NCBI GenBank assembly: GCA_029204225.1
Contig: CM055093.1
Location: 30,701,777 to 30,765,776 of the forward strand
Direction: 5' to 3'
Source of the DNA: Diphasiastrum complanatum
Taxonomy: Eukaryota; Streptophyta; Lycopodiopsida; Lycopodiales; Lycopodiaceae
DNA length: 64,000 bases
Position numbers and translations under genes: made by a program. Within the stretch, counting starts at the first letter, position 1. Each line of letters begins with the position of its first letter. The notes under the pieces were generated by a model. That model had not been told where the DNA came from. It ran no database searches and saw only the letters and a program-made list of their open reading frames with translations. Below, piece after piece: positions 1-10,348 of this stretch.

Positions 1-246
1 TATACCACTATCTTGACAATACAAATAGATAAATAGATCACTCCAAAGTGGGAAAATGTCATAAACCATAATGAAGTTGACATCAAATGTGATGCTTTGA
101 TCTATTGTGATAAACGACGGACTAATTAGATGTTGTAAAAGCCTACTGAAATCAAATATGTTGATTAGTGCAAAAAATGAATTACAAGTATCATTCTAAT
201 AATATAGTCCCATCATAATTGCTCATAGGTGCTAAATTGTAGAGAA

Positions 247-600
247 TGAACATGAATATAGATGGCGTCATTTTCATAGGAGTAAATTGGATGGAAAGAA
301 TTTTCTAGTGTGCAAAAGTCAAAGTGAGAATTTGCTTGTGCTGAAAAAATTGTGGGACGTTATAGTTAGTTTTGTAAAAAGACCCGATTATGATGAAGAG
401 AGATTTCTCAGTGCGAGACAATTGCAATTTGATAAAAAAACATTGTGCGTTAGCATTATGTTAGTAAACAATAGTTTGATATCCCAAATTCATGTCACTA
501 CATCACCAATGCAAACATGGAATATGCTTCAAGGGATATTTCAAATGATGTCATCTATTGGACTGCTATATTTGAAGTAACAATTTCACATATTAAGATA
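247..600 (+). pseudogene. Ty1/copia gag fragment (UBN2-like region)
   Basis: The 287-580 frame resembles the middle of plant copia Gag (the UBN2 / gag-polypeptide family). It has KKLWDVIV near residue 21, then a conserved run of LLSQI-type (SLISQIH) and TW..LQGIF residues, followed by YLK at the stop. Copia Gag forms the virus-like particle around element RNA. Only about 100 codons remain of the roughly 300 usual; there is no N-terminal SNY..WK block, zinc knuckle or protease. It runs almost directly into a purine tract and an LTR-like sequence, so the internal region is mostly deleted. The identity is clear from pattern; the family is not resolved. Confidence 0.65.
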
Positions 601-617
601 AGCTATGGGAAATGAAT

Positions 618-1240
618 GAAAAGGGGAGATATTAAATTGAGTCTTTTTAATACCTTTTTGAGCTCCTTGTCACTTTTTTTTCTTCTCCCCATCCCTAAGT
701 TAGCTCTTGCATGTGCTGCGGCACGCTTATTGATCATTGATTTAGGGTCAGATGAAACCTACTTTGGTTCTATGTCTGCTCATCTGATACCTGCAGGAAT
801 CATAGAACTCAGATAGCCGAACTATTTGAAGAACGACTACATTGGGCTTCCAGCTGATCTTATCCATCAATGGATCAAAATTAAAGGGTAACCAATCCTA
901 TTGTTTTTTAGTTTTACATGTTAAGTCTGAATTATCTGAAGATCATTGAAGACTTGGCCATCTTCAACAACTTCCACAAATTGGCATTTTGAACAAGTCT
1001 GCAGATATGATCTAATTGTCGCACAATTTGCATTTTTGCGACTCCCAAAAAATGCAACAATTTCCTGATAATAACTTCTCTTCAAGTATTTCGAAGAAGT
1101 ACACTCTTTGTCGGCTTTTTTGCATTTTTCCAAAAATGCGACAATACAGTCACTTCAAGAAATGAATTGTTTTTCAACACCTTTGGGCTTTTTGCTAAAA
1201 TGCTAAGTGAGAGAAAAATACGAAGGGTGCCTATTTCTAT
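618..1240 (+). repeat. Copia 3' LTR fragment (H-type) with polypurine tract
   Basis: A purine run (618-629) precedes TATTAAATTGAG at 630. What follows matches, with many changes, two other LTR copies in the window: 57650-57856 on the minus strand and 60011 onward on the plus strand. Shared phrases include TGATCATTGAT, GTCTGCTCATCTGATA, AAGACTTGGCCATCTTCAA and GAACAAGTCTGCAGA. The canonical TG start is degraded to TA, as in the 57.8-kb copy. The TATA-bearing part seen at 60861 is not found here, so the LTR is truncated. The right end near 1240 is approximate. Confidence 0.6.
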
Positions 1241-2152
1241 AACTATTGTGTTGGAAGAGACTTTGGAATAATTCCCATATTTCATAAGCTATGTGTTGGA
1301 CCATACACTCCAAGATTTTTTAATGATTATGGCAAATCCAAGTGAATTATGATTGATGAATCATAAGATTCTAAACATCTATGGTTAATGGATCATAAAT
1401 AGGAATTTAAAAATTATCTAAGAATTACAAGATTTGATCAAAACCAACTATCTCACTCTCTTAGGGACCTGAGAAGAATCACACTTTGATTTCTCAATAA
1501 GATCTATGATGATCTTGAGCTTGATCAAGCTTCTAGATCCAAAACTATCAAAACTAGTCTCCTCCTTGATCCAAACTTTACAAGAAGGGTGAATCAACCT
1601 ATACTAAACCAAAAGCACCTTAGAGCATACAAATAGCTCACAAATAAATCCCTCTTAATGTAGGTTGAATCACTTTGACACAATCAATCTCAAACCTATC
1701 AAAATATGAGCTCAATACTAATGCAAATTTGACGAGATTTGCATTATACAATCAAGATCAATCAAATTCCTTCTACTAGAGCTAAAAAGAGCCTAGGAAG
1801 ACCTAAAAAAAGGCCAAGAAAGACCTATTTATACTCCAAGAAGGCTAATCCAAGTTCCATTTGAGTGGTGGCAATCAATTCCTTAAGAAATCTCTACTAG
1901 GTGAGTTGTACTCCAAGATGCAAATCACCAAGACTTTCTAATATGGTCTACTTAAATGGAAATTAATCAATATCAGTTTCCGAAGTTATAACTTAGCAAA
2001 TCAGATTTCCTTTTTTCTATTTAATTCGATTGAAACCAAATTCGGTGGTACAATAGCTATATTATCAACTAGTAGCAAAGGAAAAACCAAGACTACTCAA
2101 AATCTACGATTAAAGCTTGAAGAATTCAAATCGAAAGCTAAATTTTTTATTA
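1241..2152. other. No gene recognised; possible leader of a minus-strand LTR element
   Basis: AT-rich DNA without a credible open frame. On the minus strand a TATA-box-like string (GAGTATAAATAGG) lies near 1827-1840. The right edge leads into a minus-strand primer-binding site, so some of this stretch is probably the untranslated leader of a truncated retrotransposon. Confidence 0.3.
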
Positions 2153-2165
2153 GGATCTGATACCA
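2153..2165 (-). other. tRNA-iMet primer-binding site, minus-strand element M
   Basis: Read on the minus strand this is TGGTATCAGATCC, the start of the plant initiator-tRNA primer site used by Ty1/copia elements. Element D has the same GATC variant at 46780. It is directly preceded (minus sense) by CTTTTCA, a plausible LTR 3' end. It marks the 5' end of an otherwise unrecognised minus-strand element. Confidence 0.55.
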
Positions 2166-2480
2166 TGAAAAGTTTTAGCAGAAAAACGAATTCCAATAAA
2201 TGCTAAAAGTAATGGAGAATTCATGTTTGATTGATCTAGATCCAAACTGTAAAGCATTGACCTCGAGATCTTGAGATCATCAACAATGTAAAACATACTA
2301 AATATAGTCCTACATTCTCTCTACAAAGCTAATGTACATTTTGTATTCACTTGTAAAGATGCCAAAAGACCTCGTGTGAGGAATTTACATGATTAGGCAT
2401 AGGTATAAGCATCTAGATGTGGCATGTGCCACATCATGACTTACAAATAGAATCTTACATAGCTAGTATTGTGAAAATTC
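2166..2480 (-). repeat. Putative 5' LTR of element M (outer end not defined)
   Basis: The sequence abutting the primer-binding site starts TGAAAAG on the plus strand, so on the minus strand it would end in CA as an LTR should. No second copy was found and the outer boundary is a guess. Confidence 0.3.
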
Positions 2481-2688
2481 AATACCTAAGTCCTTGAAGC
2501 TATCATTTATTATGATTCAAGCTCTAAGAGACTATCCAACTTATCACCCTAAAAAAGATATTCACAAGAAAAATTGTAGCATATTAGACAGTCCTCCATT
2601 GCAAATTCATGGTTCTCATTTAAAAAGGGGCTCATCTACCATAACAAATGCCACGAAGACTCTACAACTTTGGCTAAAAAGTATAATA

Positions 2689-2730
2689 AGATCTTGGGTT
2701 GAGGATAGGCAAGGAAAGAAACCCACTACA
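2689..2730 (+). repeat. 42-bp terminal fragment of the gypsy E LTR
   Basis: This short stretch, ending in GGAAAGAAACCCACTACA, nearly matches the last bases of the gypsy E LTR (complement of 29281-29322). Only the LTR extremity is present, surrounded by unrelated DNA. It may be a deletion relic or a fill-in fragment from break repair. Confidence 0.6.
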
Positions 2731-2892
2731 GTGTGTGTGGCACTTTTTAGTTTTATAATGCTCTTTGGCCTACTATATTTGGGCTTCTGAAAATTTTGTA
2801 GAGTACCAATTATGGCCATGGGCTATAAATCCTAAACCAATCATGCATTGATAAATAACATCATTATTCATCATAAGGATAGCATTTCCTAG

Positions 2893-3137
2893 TCCATCAC
2901 ACAAAAATTGCATAAAGAGTATTTTCTCCATAAAAATGCATGATTTTCAAGCACAAATCGACGAAAAACAACATATCTCCTTGAAAAGAAAGGGTGGTAA
3001 ACAACATGACAACGTTTTTTAGGCGTTATCCATTACACAAAACTTGCATAAAGAGTATTTTCTCCATAAAAATGCATGATTTTAAAACACAAATCAACTA
3101 AAAACCACATATCTCGTTGAAAAGAAAGGGTGGTAAA
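2893..3137. repeat. Imperfect tandem duplication, period 136 bp
   Basis: Unit 1 (2893-3028) and unit 2 (3029-3137, lacking the last part) share long runs such as TTGCATAAAGAGTATTTTC and GAAAAGAAAGGGTGGTAAA, with about ten substitutions by eye. No coding potential. Origin unknown. Confidence 0.85.
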
Positions 3138-4329
3138 TACTAATTTGCCTATGACTTTTACATAGGACAAAGTCCTTATACAAGGGTCCTCATGCCCTCA
3201 AAGTCAAGGGACTAGGACTCTAATTCACAAAAATTTAGCAACTTGAAATACAAAAAGAAAAAATTCCATGAAACTTAAAAGTAGGAGGAAACTTGAAAAA
3301 GCAATCGCTCTGCAAGCAAAAAAAAAAATGTGTGGGCAATGTTATAGTGAAAGCACTTAGTGAAATTTTTCAACGAGATTAGAACTTCGAAGGTCACTGC
3401 TAACACGACTTATGCATCAATTCTAGGGTCAACCATTTGATATGTGCATTAGTTTGAGATCATGAGTAGCTACCCAAAAGGTCCAAACACTACTTGGGCC
3501 AATTGCAATTTGGAGTGGGGCCTTGAAATGATTGAAATACTACATCTAAGTTTACTTTGTAGCTCCCTAATCTTTATATACACTTGGTATATGTGAAAAT
3601 ATTAAGCATATGATTGGAGATTGTTGGATCTATGGAATGAGACAACATAGAAAAAGTGGATGTCTTGGAATCCTTGGGCAAACTAGCATTGATTTTGAGA
3701 ATAAGTATGTCTTATCTTAAAAGTCAATTGGGTTTATTGAATTATTGTGCATATTATAGTGCCAAAGGTAGTTGCACTTGGTTTACATGGTAAGAGGACT
3801 TGAGTCAATGATTTTGGCAATGCATACCACTTGAGACTGGAACTTATTAAAATTTATAAAAGCTTGAAAAGACATAAAAAGAATAGATTCAATTCCACAC
3901 TTTGACAACCATAGCCATGATAATTTGCATATTGCAAACAAAATAGTGGAAAATAGCATTCATAATGAAACCACAAGATACTACATGTGGGGGGCGGGGG
4001 GAAGAAGCAACTAGTAGTAGTAAAAGCCATACCCTTTAGTCTCCTTACTAAAAGAACACCCACCCCTTGGAAGAAAACCTACTTTCATTCCCTCCTCACA
4101 AGGTTGACAACGAGATGCCAAAAGAATGGACCTATGCAGATATCCTCAAGAGTGGAGAACCCACCCCTCACATATCATGTTTCAACTAAAGAATCCCATT
4201 GTGACTTTGATGACTTTAACTATGATCATCAAATCAAATTGGAGCTAGTAGTCATCAAATGAACCACCTATCCAATTAAGTATGGAGTGGCGCAAATCAC
4301 ATAGTAATCACACCATCTACCTTAGTCTC
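3138..4329. other. No gene recognised
   Basis: About 1.2 kb with no long open frame, no LTR and no RNA gene that I can support. Short open frames around 3987-4262 show no conserved motif. Confidence 0.4.
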
Positions 4330-5310
4330 CTAGCTATGGTATCTATCAAACATTTGATATCCGAGTGCAATGCCAAATTAACTCTTGATCATGCGGTCAA
4401 CATGTGGTTCCTAGCAGGACTACTTGAAAGTATCAAATGTGAGCTAAAAAGAAAAAAGCAATACGCAAATTTGCACAAGACTTTGGAAGATGCCATGAGG
4501 GAGGAAGATGAGAGATAAGATTATGAGCCTTTACATAGATCTAGATCTACTCATGTTTTAACTTCTTTGGTTGTATCATTCTTATTGTCAATGAGCATAT
4601 CCAATGAGTCACTAATGGAATCGATCCAAATATTTTACAAGTAGCAGATGGAGTAGCTCACATCCTACTCTTAACATAAACTAAAGATGATACAAAATAC
4701 TCCAATGCATCAACTAGAGTCAAAATTAAAACAATAGTATCCACGAATGCACAATTTATAATGTCTAGTTTGCACCTAGAATCATACTTCAAATGAATGT
4801 TTGGTACTAAAGCAAACTTTGAAGCTAATGCATAGATCACCTGCGCAACATTGCATGATATTGCTTATTGCCTCTACAATATATGAATGATACAACGAAA
4901 GAGATCTCATTTTCAGACTCTATGCTTACCATCAAGGAGCATCTAATGCAGTGCCAAGGATTTGGTCCACACTCCCAAAGATAGAAAATGGCATTACCAA
5001 CAACGTTGGGCCAAATAATCCTCAAGTATCCCTGGTGAAGCCTGGTGAATGTCATGATGGTGGAATTAGACCTTGTTTTTCACCAAGATATCGAGCAGTG
5101 GTATGAACTAGATGAACCATTTTTTGACCTTGACATCAATGAGCATTATGCCATGTATTCTGCACACCCCAAGGGGTCAAATCATATTATCGTTACAGAT
5201 GTGGAAAAGACCACAGGATGGCAGAATTTTAAATGAAGGAGTCTACATGCCTCTTTGCAATGAGTGTAAATATGAACACTCCTATAAACATGTATATGTG
5301 GGCTAATCCA
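4330..5310 (+). pseudogene. Ty3/gypsy gag remnant related to element E
   Basis: Three broken pieces line up with the gypsy E Gag at 41148-42529. Residues around 4345-4515 (ISECNAKL...NMWFLAGL...LEDAMREEDE) match E's RSECELEL...IMWFLSGL...MDDAIREEDE. The part around 5090-5160 (IEQWYELDE...EHYAMY) matches E's AQWNYGSDE...EQYAIY. A degraded knuckle, LCNECKYEHSYKH near 5250-5290, matches E's LCCDCGYGHCYKD. Frame changes and stops separate the pieces, so it cannot make Gag. Its plus orientation is opposite to E. LTRs for this copy were not found. Confidence 0.6.
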
Positions 5311-6630
5311 AGTGCACCATTAAATTGCATTCTGAGTCCATTTAGGAGGGATGAGCTAAGGTCGAGCTAAAGCCTGAGGCCCACACCAACCTACAACCAG
5401 GAGCCATGTACATTCCCATGTTCTAGTCTTAGCTATTACACGACTGCATACTAATGTAAGGAGGTAACTTCAACTTCTCCACTTTCAATAGAAGTGCTAG
5501 TAGATCACCCCTCGACATTGGAAAGAGTGAAAAGCGGCCTTACAACTGGTGCTTTTACCGAACACTGAAACCCAGAAGGTAATCAGAGTCAGTTTGAGGA
5601 AAATCCCACTTTATTGATAAATCTGAGAAGGTCAAGTGTGTGACCAACCCTAGTCTCCGGGGTGCTGGCATGCCAAGGCGGGCGCCAGGACAACATTCTA
5701 GCAAGGGAGGCTGAGACTTGGTTGGAGCTTGCCCTGAGTCGCAACCCGCACTCCCCTATAGTATTGGTGGGATTCGCCACCTCCCCTCATACCAAGTACT
5801 CTACCCAGGCTGGTAAAGCACGTTTTCTCTCTCTAGATAGTCATTTTCTCTCTCTAGAATTTATTGATCCCCAGGCTTCCTTTAATCATGCCTAGATTGT
5901 GTGAGGTGATTGCACATCGATTTGAGCTCTCTGGACTTCGCTAGAACCGATGAAAGATTTTCAGCCATAGGAACTTGGCGTCGGCTAGATTCTGGTCACA
6001 GTGGCGCCGGGAGCGACGCCAGCGTCGATGACGCCAGGAGCAACAGTAGCACTGCTGGCGCTAGTGGCGCCGGAAGTAAAGCTTGTAAAGGTAGCTTTAC
6101 AACATCCACCCCACCCTTATAAAATCTGATGTCCTCATCAGATGTCAGATTAAAGTAAAGGTGTCTCCCAGTTAAAAATAACTATACATTTAAGCTACTT
6201 GGCAACTATACTCAATTTACTGGCCACTTTTTATTAACATGGTAACTAGCACATCACAAGTCGAAGGCTCAGTCCTTTGTATTGAAAAATTACATAACTT
6301 TAAAATATCGCTTTGTCTGGGAAAAGCGTAGATTTTATATCGCTTACGTAAAATCCAAGGACCTTATTGATTGGTCAACTGGTCATCTCTGAGCTTACGC
6401 TGCTCTCGATCAAAAGGATACAGATAGTTTTCTATTTGATTTGAAATCTCTGTCTTCCCTTTTGGAGAGAATCTATAAGGTTGTCTAGAGACAAGTCGAC
6501 TTCCTAGAATCTTGATCTTTAACTATGCCAATTAAATGAAAAAGTTCCTTAGGCAAGAAAGAAGTAGTACTAAAAGAACATTCACACTCACAATCCATGT
6601 GGTTAATTTCCAAAGTCTTACCATTGCCTC
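5311..6630. other. No certain gene; GC-rich patch with repeated GGCGCC/GACGCC
   Basis: Unlike its neighbours, about 5640-6080 is GC-rich and contains repeated GGCGCC, GACGCCAG and GCGCTAG strings. TGGCGCCGGGAGCGACGCC at about 6002-6020 begins like a gypsy primer-binding site (TGGCGCC) and follows TGGTCACAG, so this could be the junction of a plus-strand LTR and leader. No matching second LTR was found. The Ala/Ser/Gly frame across the patch looks like a translation of the repeats. The interval 6130-6630 holds only stop-rich DNA that may be decayed pol of the minus-strand element to the right. Confidence 0.3.
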
Positions 6631-7542
6631 CTAGATTTCTATCATGTGAGCAGACCCTTTCTTCCCTTCTGGACAAAATTTCATCATATGTCTAGGCTTC
6701 TTACAGACAAAACATAAGTTCTCTCTTTTAGCCTTTTCTCGGGACATAGATTTCTTGAATCTCTTTCTCTTCGGCTTCCTGGGTTCCGATGCTGCTTGAT
6801 CTAATTCGTCAAAGTATTTTGCTTGGTCTGGACCGCGCTTCTTACCTTTCTTGGTTTTCAAAGTGGTTGGAATTTGTGCAAATTGCTTCCTGGATGCCAC
6901 CACTGTGGAATCATATGCTTTTGCAATCCGAAACACATCCTCAAGGCTTTGAAGCACATTTCGCCTGCATTCGTTCTAATGTCGGCTGGCAAACCTAGGA
7001 CAAACATAATGGCAACTTTGCATCAAATGATGGAACCCTATTCCATAGGTCCATGAATTCCTAGATATAAGAGTCTAAACTCTTTGTACCCATCTTGCAG
7101 TTCATGAACTTTAGGTAGTAGTCCATGTCATCAGCAACTACGAAAACTTTTTTGAAAACTTCCGCAAACGCATCCCAAGTAGTTGGCTTCACCTGTAAAT
7201 CTTGCCACCACGATGACGCTTTGCTGCGTAAGAGCAGCACAACACTTTCAATTTTCTTCTCATCAGGAACACCGTGCAGATTGAAGTAACTACTCCACTT
7301 GGCCAGCCAGTCCTTGATGACCTCAGGTTTCTTCTCCTTCTTCTCATCTGAATAGACCTCCGGTTGAAAACTGAGATTGGGTGAAGACATCAATTTGACT
7401 TGATTCAAAAGAACCTCCATTTGCTGATCTCCATCAAATTACGATTATTCATGTCATTTAGTGCCGTACTCAACTGTTGACAAATCACCATATAAGATGG
7501 CGCACCTGGATTTGCAGCTTGATTTGAAGTTTCTTCGGCCAT
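6631..7542 (-). pseudogene. Ty3/gypsy gag (Retrotrans_gag plus CCHC knuckle), broken
   Basis: Read on the minus strand, an N-terminus MAEETSNQAANPG begins at about 7542. A frame change leads into the 7420-7061 frame, which has gypsy-type Gag features: VIKDWLAKW, LLLRSKASSWWQDL, WDAFAEVFKKVF and YLKFMNCKMGTKSLDSYI. After a stop, the 6957-6631 frame gives a basic region (KRKRFKKSMSREKAKR) and one zinc knuckle, CFVCKKPRHMMKFC, with the CX2CX4HX4C pattern intact. The normal role is capsid assembly and RNA packaging. No protease, RT or integrase follows in readable form, so this is a truncated 5' portion. It belongs to a different gypsy family from element E. Confidence 0.75.
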
Positions 7543-8204
7543 CTCGATATATCTACCTTGAAAATTACTAAATTTAGTTAATATCTGATTAACTCATAGT
7601 GAAGTACTGTTGACCAAAAAACTGACTGAAATTGATTCTAGTATGGTCAAATCACTATTTTTAGTCAATTTCATAGATATTACAAGAAACTGAAAAAACT
7701 AAAAATTTCGAGTTTTTGCACTCTGAATTTTTTTAAAATTTTACGTTTTCTGAAAATTCATAAAAAATCACAGTCAGTTGTTAAGTAATCGAAATCGAAA
7801 ATTTGATTCACTATTCGATTCTTAATTTTACTTCATTAATGTCCATCAGGCATGCAAGACATGCGACATTAAACTGAATTTTTACTTTACGAAACTTTAC
7901 TTAAAAATTCAGTTCTACGGAAATTGTCAGCTATAAAATCCAGTTTTGTATCTAACCGTCAGAGTACATGTGTATGACCACTCAAAACAGATCTAACCAA
8001 CTCATGCATGTCAGAATCACTCTGAGAAACCACATGCAAACATTCAATGCAAGCACAATACCTCAAAATAGAAAATTGTCATCTTTGGCTATAGGTTACC
8101 AAATCGGGTGCTGTAAAGCTCAGTACAAAGGGAGACCCAGTGAACAAGACACTTGATCTTCATCGAAGGTCAGTTTATTGACCTCAAAGGTAAAGACAAA
8201 GCTC
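7543..8204. other. No gene; probable 5' leader of the gypsy gag remnant
   Basis: AT-rich and without open frames. Its position upstream (minus sense) of the gag start suggests an untranslated leader. No primer-binding site or LTR could be fixed. The junction with the copia pol to the right lies near 8160-8205. Confidence 0.3.
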
Positions 8205-9645
8205 ATGTAGTCGAACTTTCAGACTCTTCCAGAACATCGGACCTTAAGTTTCAAATCTGACTAATCCTATTAAAGATGGAAGTATTGATCGAACAAAGGC
8301 TCGACTTGTAGCCAGAGGATTCTCTCAAGTACAGAACGTCGACTACAGTGAGACCTTCGATCCAGTAGTTAAACATTCTCCTATCAAATTTCTATTGTCA
8401 TTTGTTGTTGCAGTTGATTTGGAAATACATCAAATGGATGTACAGACAACATATCTAAATGGAGTTATCGAAGAGGACATTTACTTGGTGCAAACTGAAC
8501 GTTACAATATCGAAGGTAAACACAATTATGTGTGTAAACTCCATAAAGCACTTTATGGCTTGAAGTAATCTACTCGAGCATGGTTTCAGAGGACCAATAC
8601 TTTCCTTATTGATCATGGCTACACATCAAACTCTTCAGATTCAAATGTTTACTTCAAGTATGTGCAACATTTCTTCATCATCATCACTTTGTATGTGGAC
8701 GACACATTGCTTTTCAACAATAGTATCGATCTGATAAAGGAAGCTACGACAATGCTATCTTTTGAATTCGACATGACCGATCTGGGTGAAGCTCATTACT
8801 GTCTAGGTATTCAAATCCAAAGAGATGAAAAATAGAGGCTCATCTATATTTCTCGACAAAGATACATTTACAATGTCTTAATTAGATATAATCTAATGAG
8901 TTGCAAATTAGCTCTCAAGATGGATCCTAGACTCAAGATGTTGAAGGACTAGTATCCCCAAACAATCAAAGAGAAGGAGCATATGTGTGAGTATCATTAT
9001 CATTCGATAATAGGATCTCTTATGTATGCAATGATTTGTACTAGACCAGAGATAGCTTTTGCAGTCAGTTCCTTGTAGTATATGACTAATCTTGGTACAC
9101 ATTGGAAGGCTCTTATCAAAGTAATGAGATGTCTTCGAGCTACTACGGAATTTTGCATTTGTTATGGAGGAGTCGACAACAACAAACTCAATATCCTCAG
9201 TGGTTTTTCAGATGCAAGTTGGGTAGGAGATATAGATACTCATAAATCCAATTCAAGATTTACATTCTTCCTCAACAAAAGTCCCATTTCATGAAACAGT
9301 CGTATGCAAACTTTGATAGCTCTATCTTCCACTGAATCAAAAAATATTGTAGCCTCTCAAGCTACAAAGGAAGCAATATGGTTAAGAAACTTACTTTCAA
9401 ATATCAATCTAAATCAATATGCTCCAACAATCATGTCTTGTGATAATCAAAGTGCCATTGCTTTATCATCCAACCCCAGATTTCATTCTAGGAGTAAGCA
9501 CATTGAAATTAAGTATCACTATGTCAAAAGCAAAGTTCTTGACAAAGAGGTTAACTTGCAGTGTTGTCAAACGCAAGATATGACAACAAATATACTTACT
9601 AAAGCATTAAGCTTGGATGCACACAAAAAAATTGTGCTGAACTAA
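8205..9645 (+). pseudogene. Ty1/copia pol remnant G: reverse transcriptase and RNase H
   Basis: Translating across stops gives a near-complete copia RT-RNase H. RT motifs: KARLVARGFSQV, YSETFDPVVKHSPIKFLL, LEIHQMDVQTTYLNG, a YGLK block at about 8560 and LYVDD at about 8690. RNase H motifs: GSLMYAMICTRPEIAFAV, GFSDASWVGD, ALSSTESKNIVASQATKEA, SCDNQSAIAL, SKHIEIKYHYV and DILTKAL-like NILTKAL near 9594. At least five in-frame stops are present, several where Gln or Trp is expected. The polypurine tract (9679-9687) and LTR start (9688) follow, so this is the 3' part of an element whose 5' half is missing. Its LTR is split by element A. Confidence 0.9.
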
Positions 9646-9687
9646 GTTTGAAGGACAAAGCATTCATTGATTCGGATTAAGGAAGAG

Positions 9688-9699
9688 TGTTGGATACCA
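9688..9699 (+). repeat. First 12 bp of copia G 3' LTR, cut off by element A
   Basis: TGTTGGATACCA follows the purine tract AAGGAAGAG, as the copia LTRs at 22195 and 60011 (TGTTGGA) follow theirs. The rest of this LTR resumes at 20858, beyond element A. Confidence 0.65.
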
Positions 9700-10348
9700 T
9701 GTGAAAGATTTTAGATCCTTAAGATCCAATCTACTTGAATGATGTTTGGTTAGAAAGAGTAATACACTACCAATTTTACCAATGTAGAAAAATCAGCATC
9801 TACACACAATTTGAGATGCAAACACTAATAGAACTTGATCAAACTTGAATGAAATGATTATGTACTGTTGCTGTCCGTACAAAACCAGCAAGCTACTATA
9901 TTTCACACGTGTGGATCCAAAAATAACAAATATAGATCATTCTACACATAGAATTGCAAGCAATCACCAAGATAGTGCACCAATGGATAGTAGAACCCAA
10001 GAGAACCATGTATAAGCATGAAATGAGATAGAGAAGAGAGAAGATGACTCTCTCCACGAGTAACATCCTTTTATAGCAGGTCCAAACCCTATTTGGCCAC
10101 TTGGCTTTCCCACCAAAATGCTAACCCTACCAATTTTGGGTCTAGATTCAATGTACCCAACTTATTCAAATTGAATCTACTCAAACTCGCATTCTATCTT
10201 TCCCACACTTTCAAAAAGTGTCTATTCAAATGAATTTAGACTAATGAAATTTGAAAAGTCAACCTCTAAGTCTAAAACAAGTTTTGGCCTCAATATGCCA
10301 AATATGAAAATATTGCAAAATGTGATGAAACCAGTTGAATCTTTCACA
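9700..10348 (-). repeat. Element A 3' LTR
   Basis: 649 bp, near-identical to 20209-20857. It carries TATAAAAGG on the minus strand (complement at 10068-10076) and a CACACGTGTGG palindrome near 9905-9916. The purine tract GAAGAGGGAG (minus strand, 10349-10358) borders it. The pol frame runs through that tract and stops inside the LTR. Confidence 0.93.

Noticed and set aside
5910-6122. Ala/Ser/Gly-rich 70-codon frame
   Set aside because: Low-complexity translation of the GGCGCC-rich patch; no homology pattern and no supporting context.
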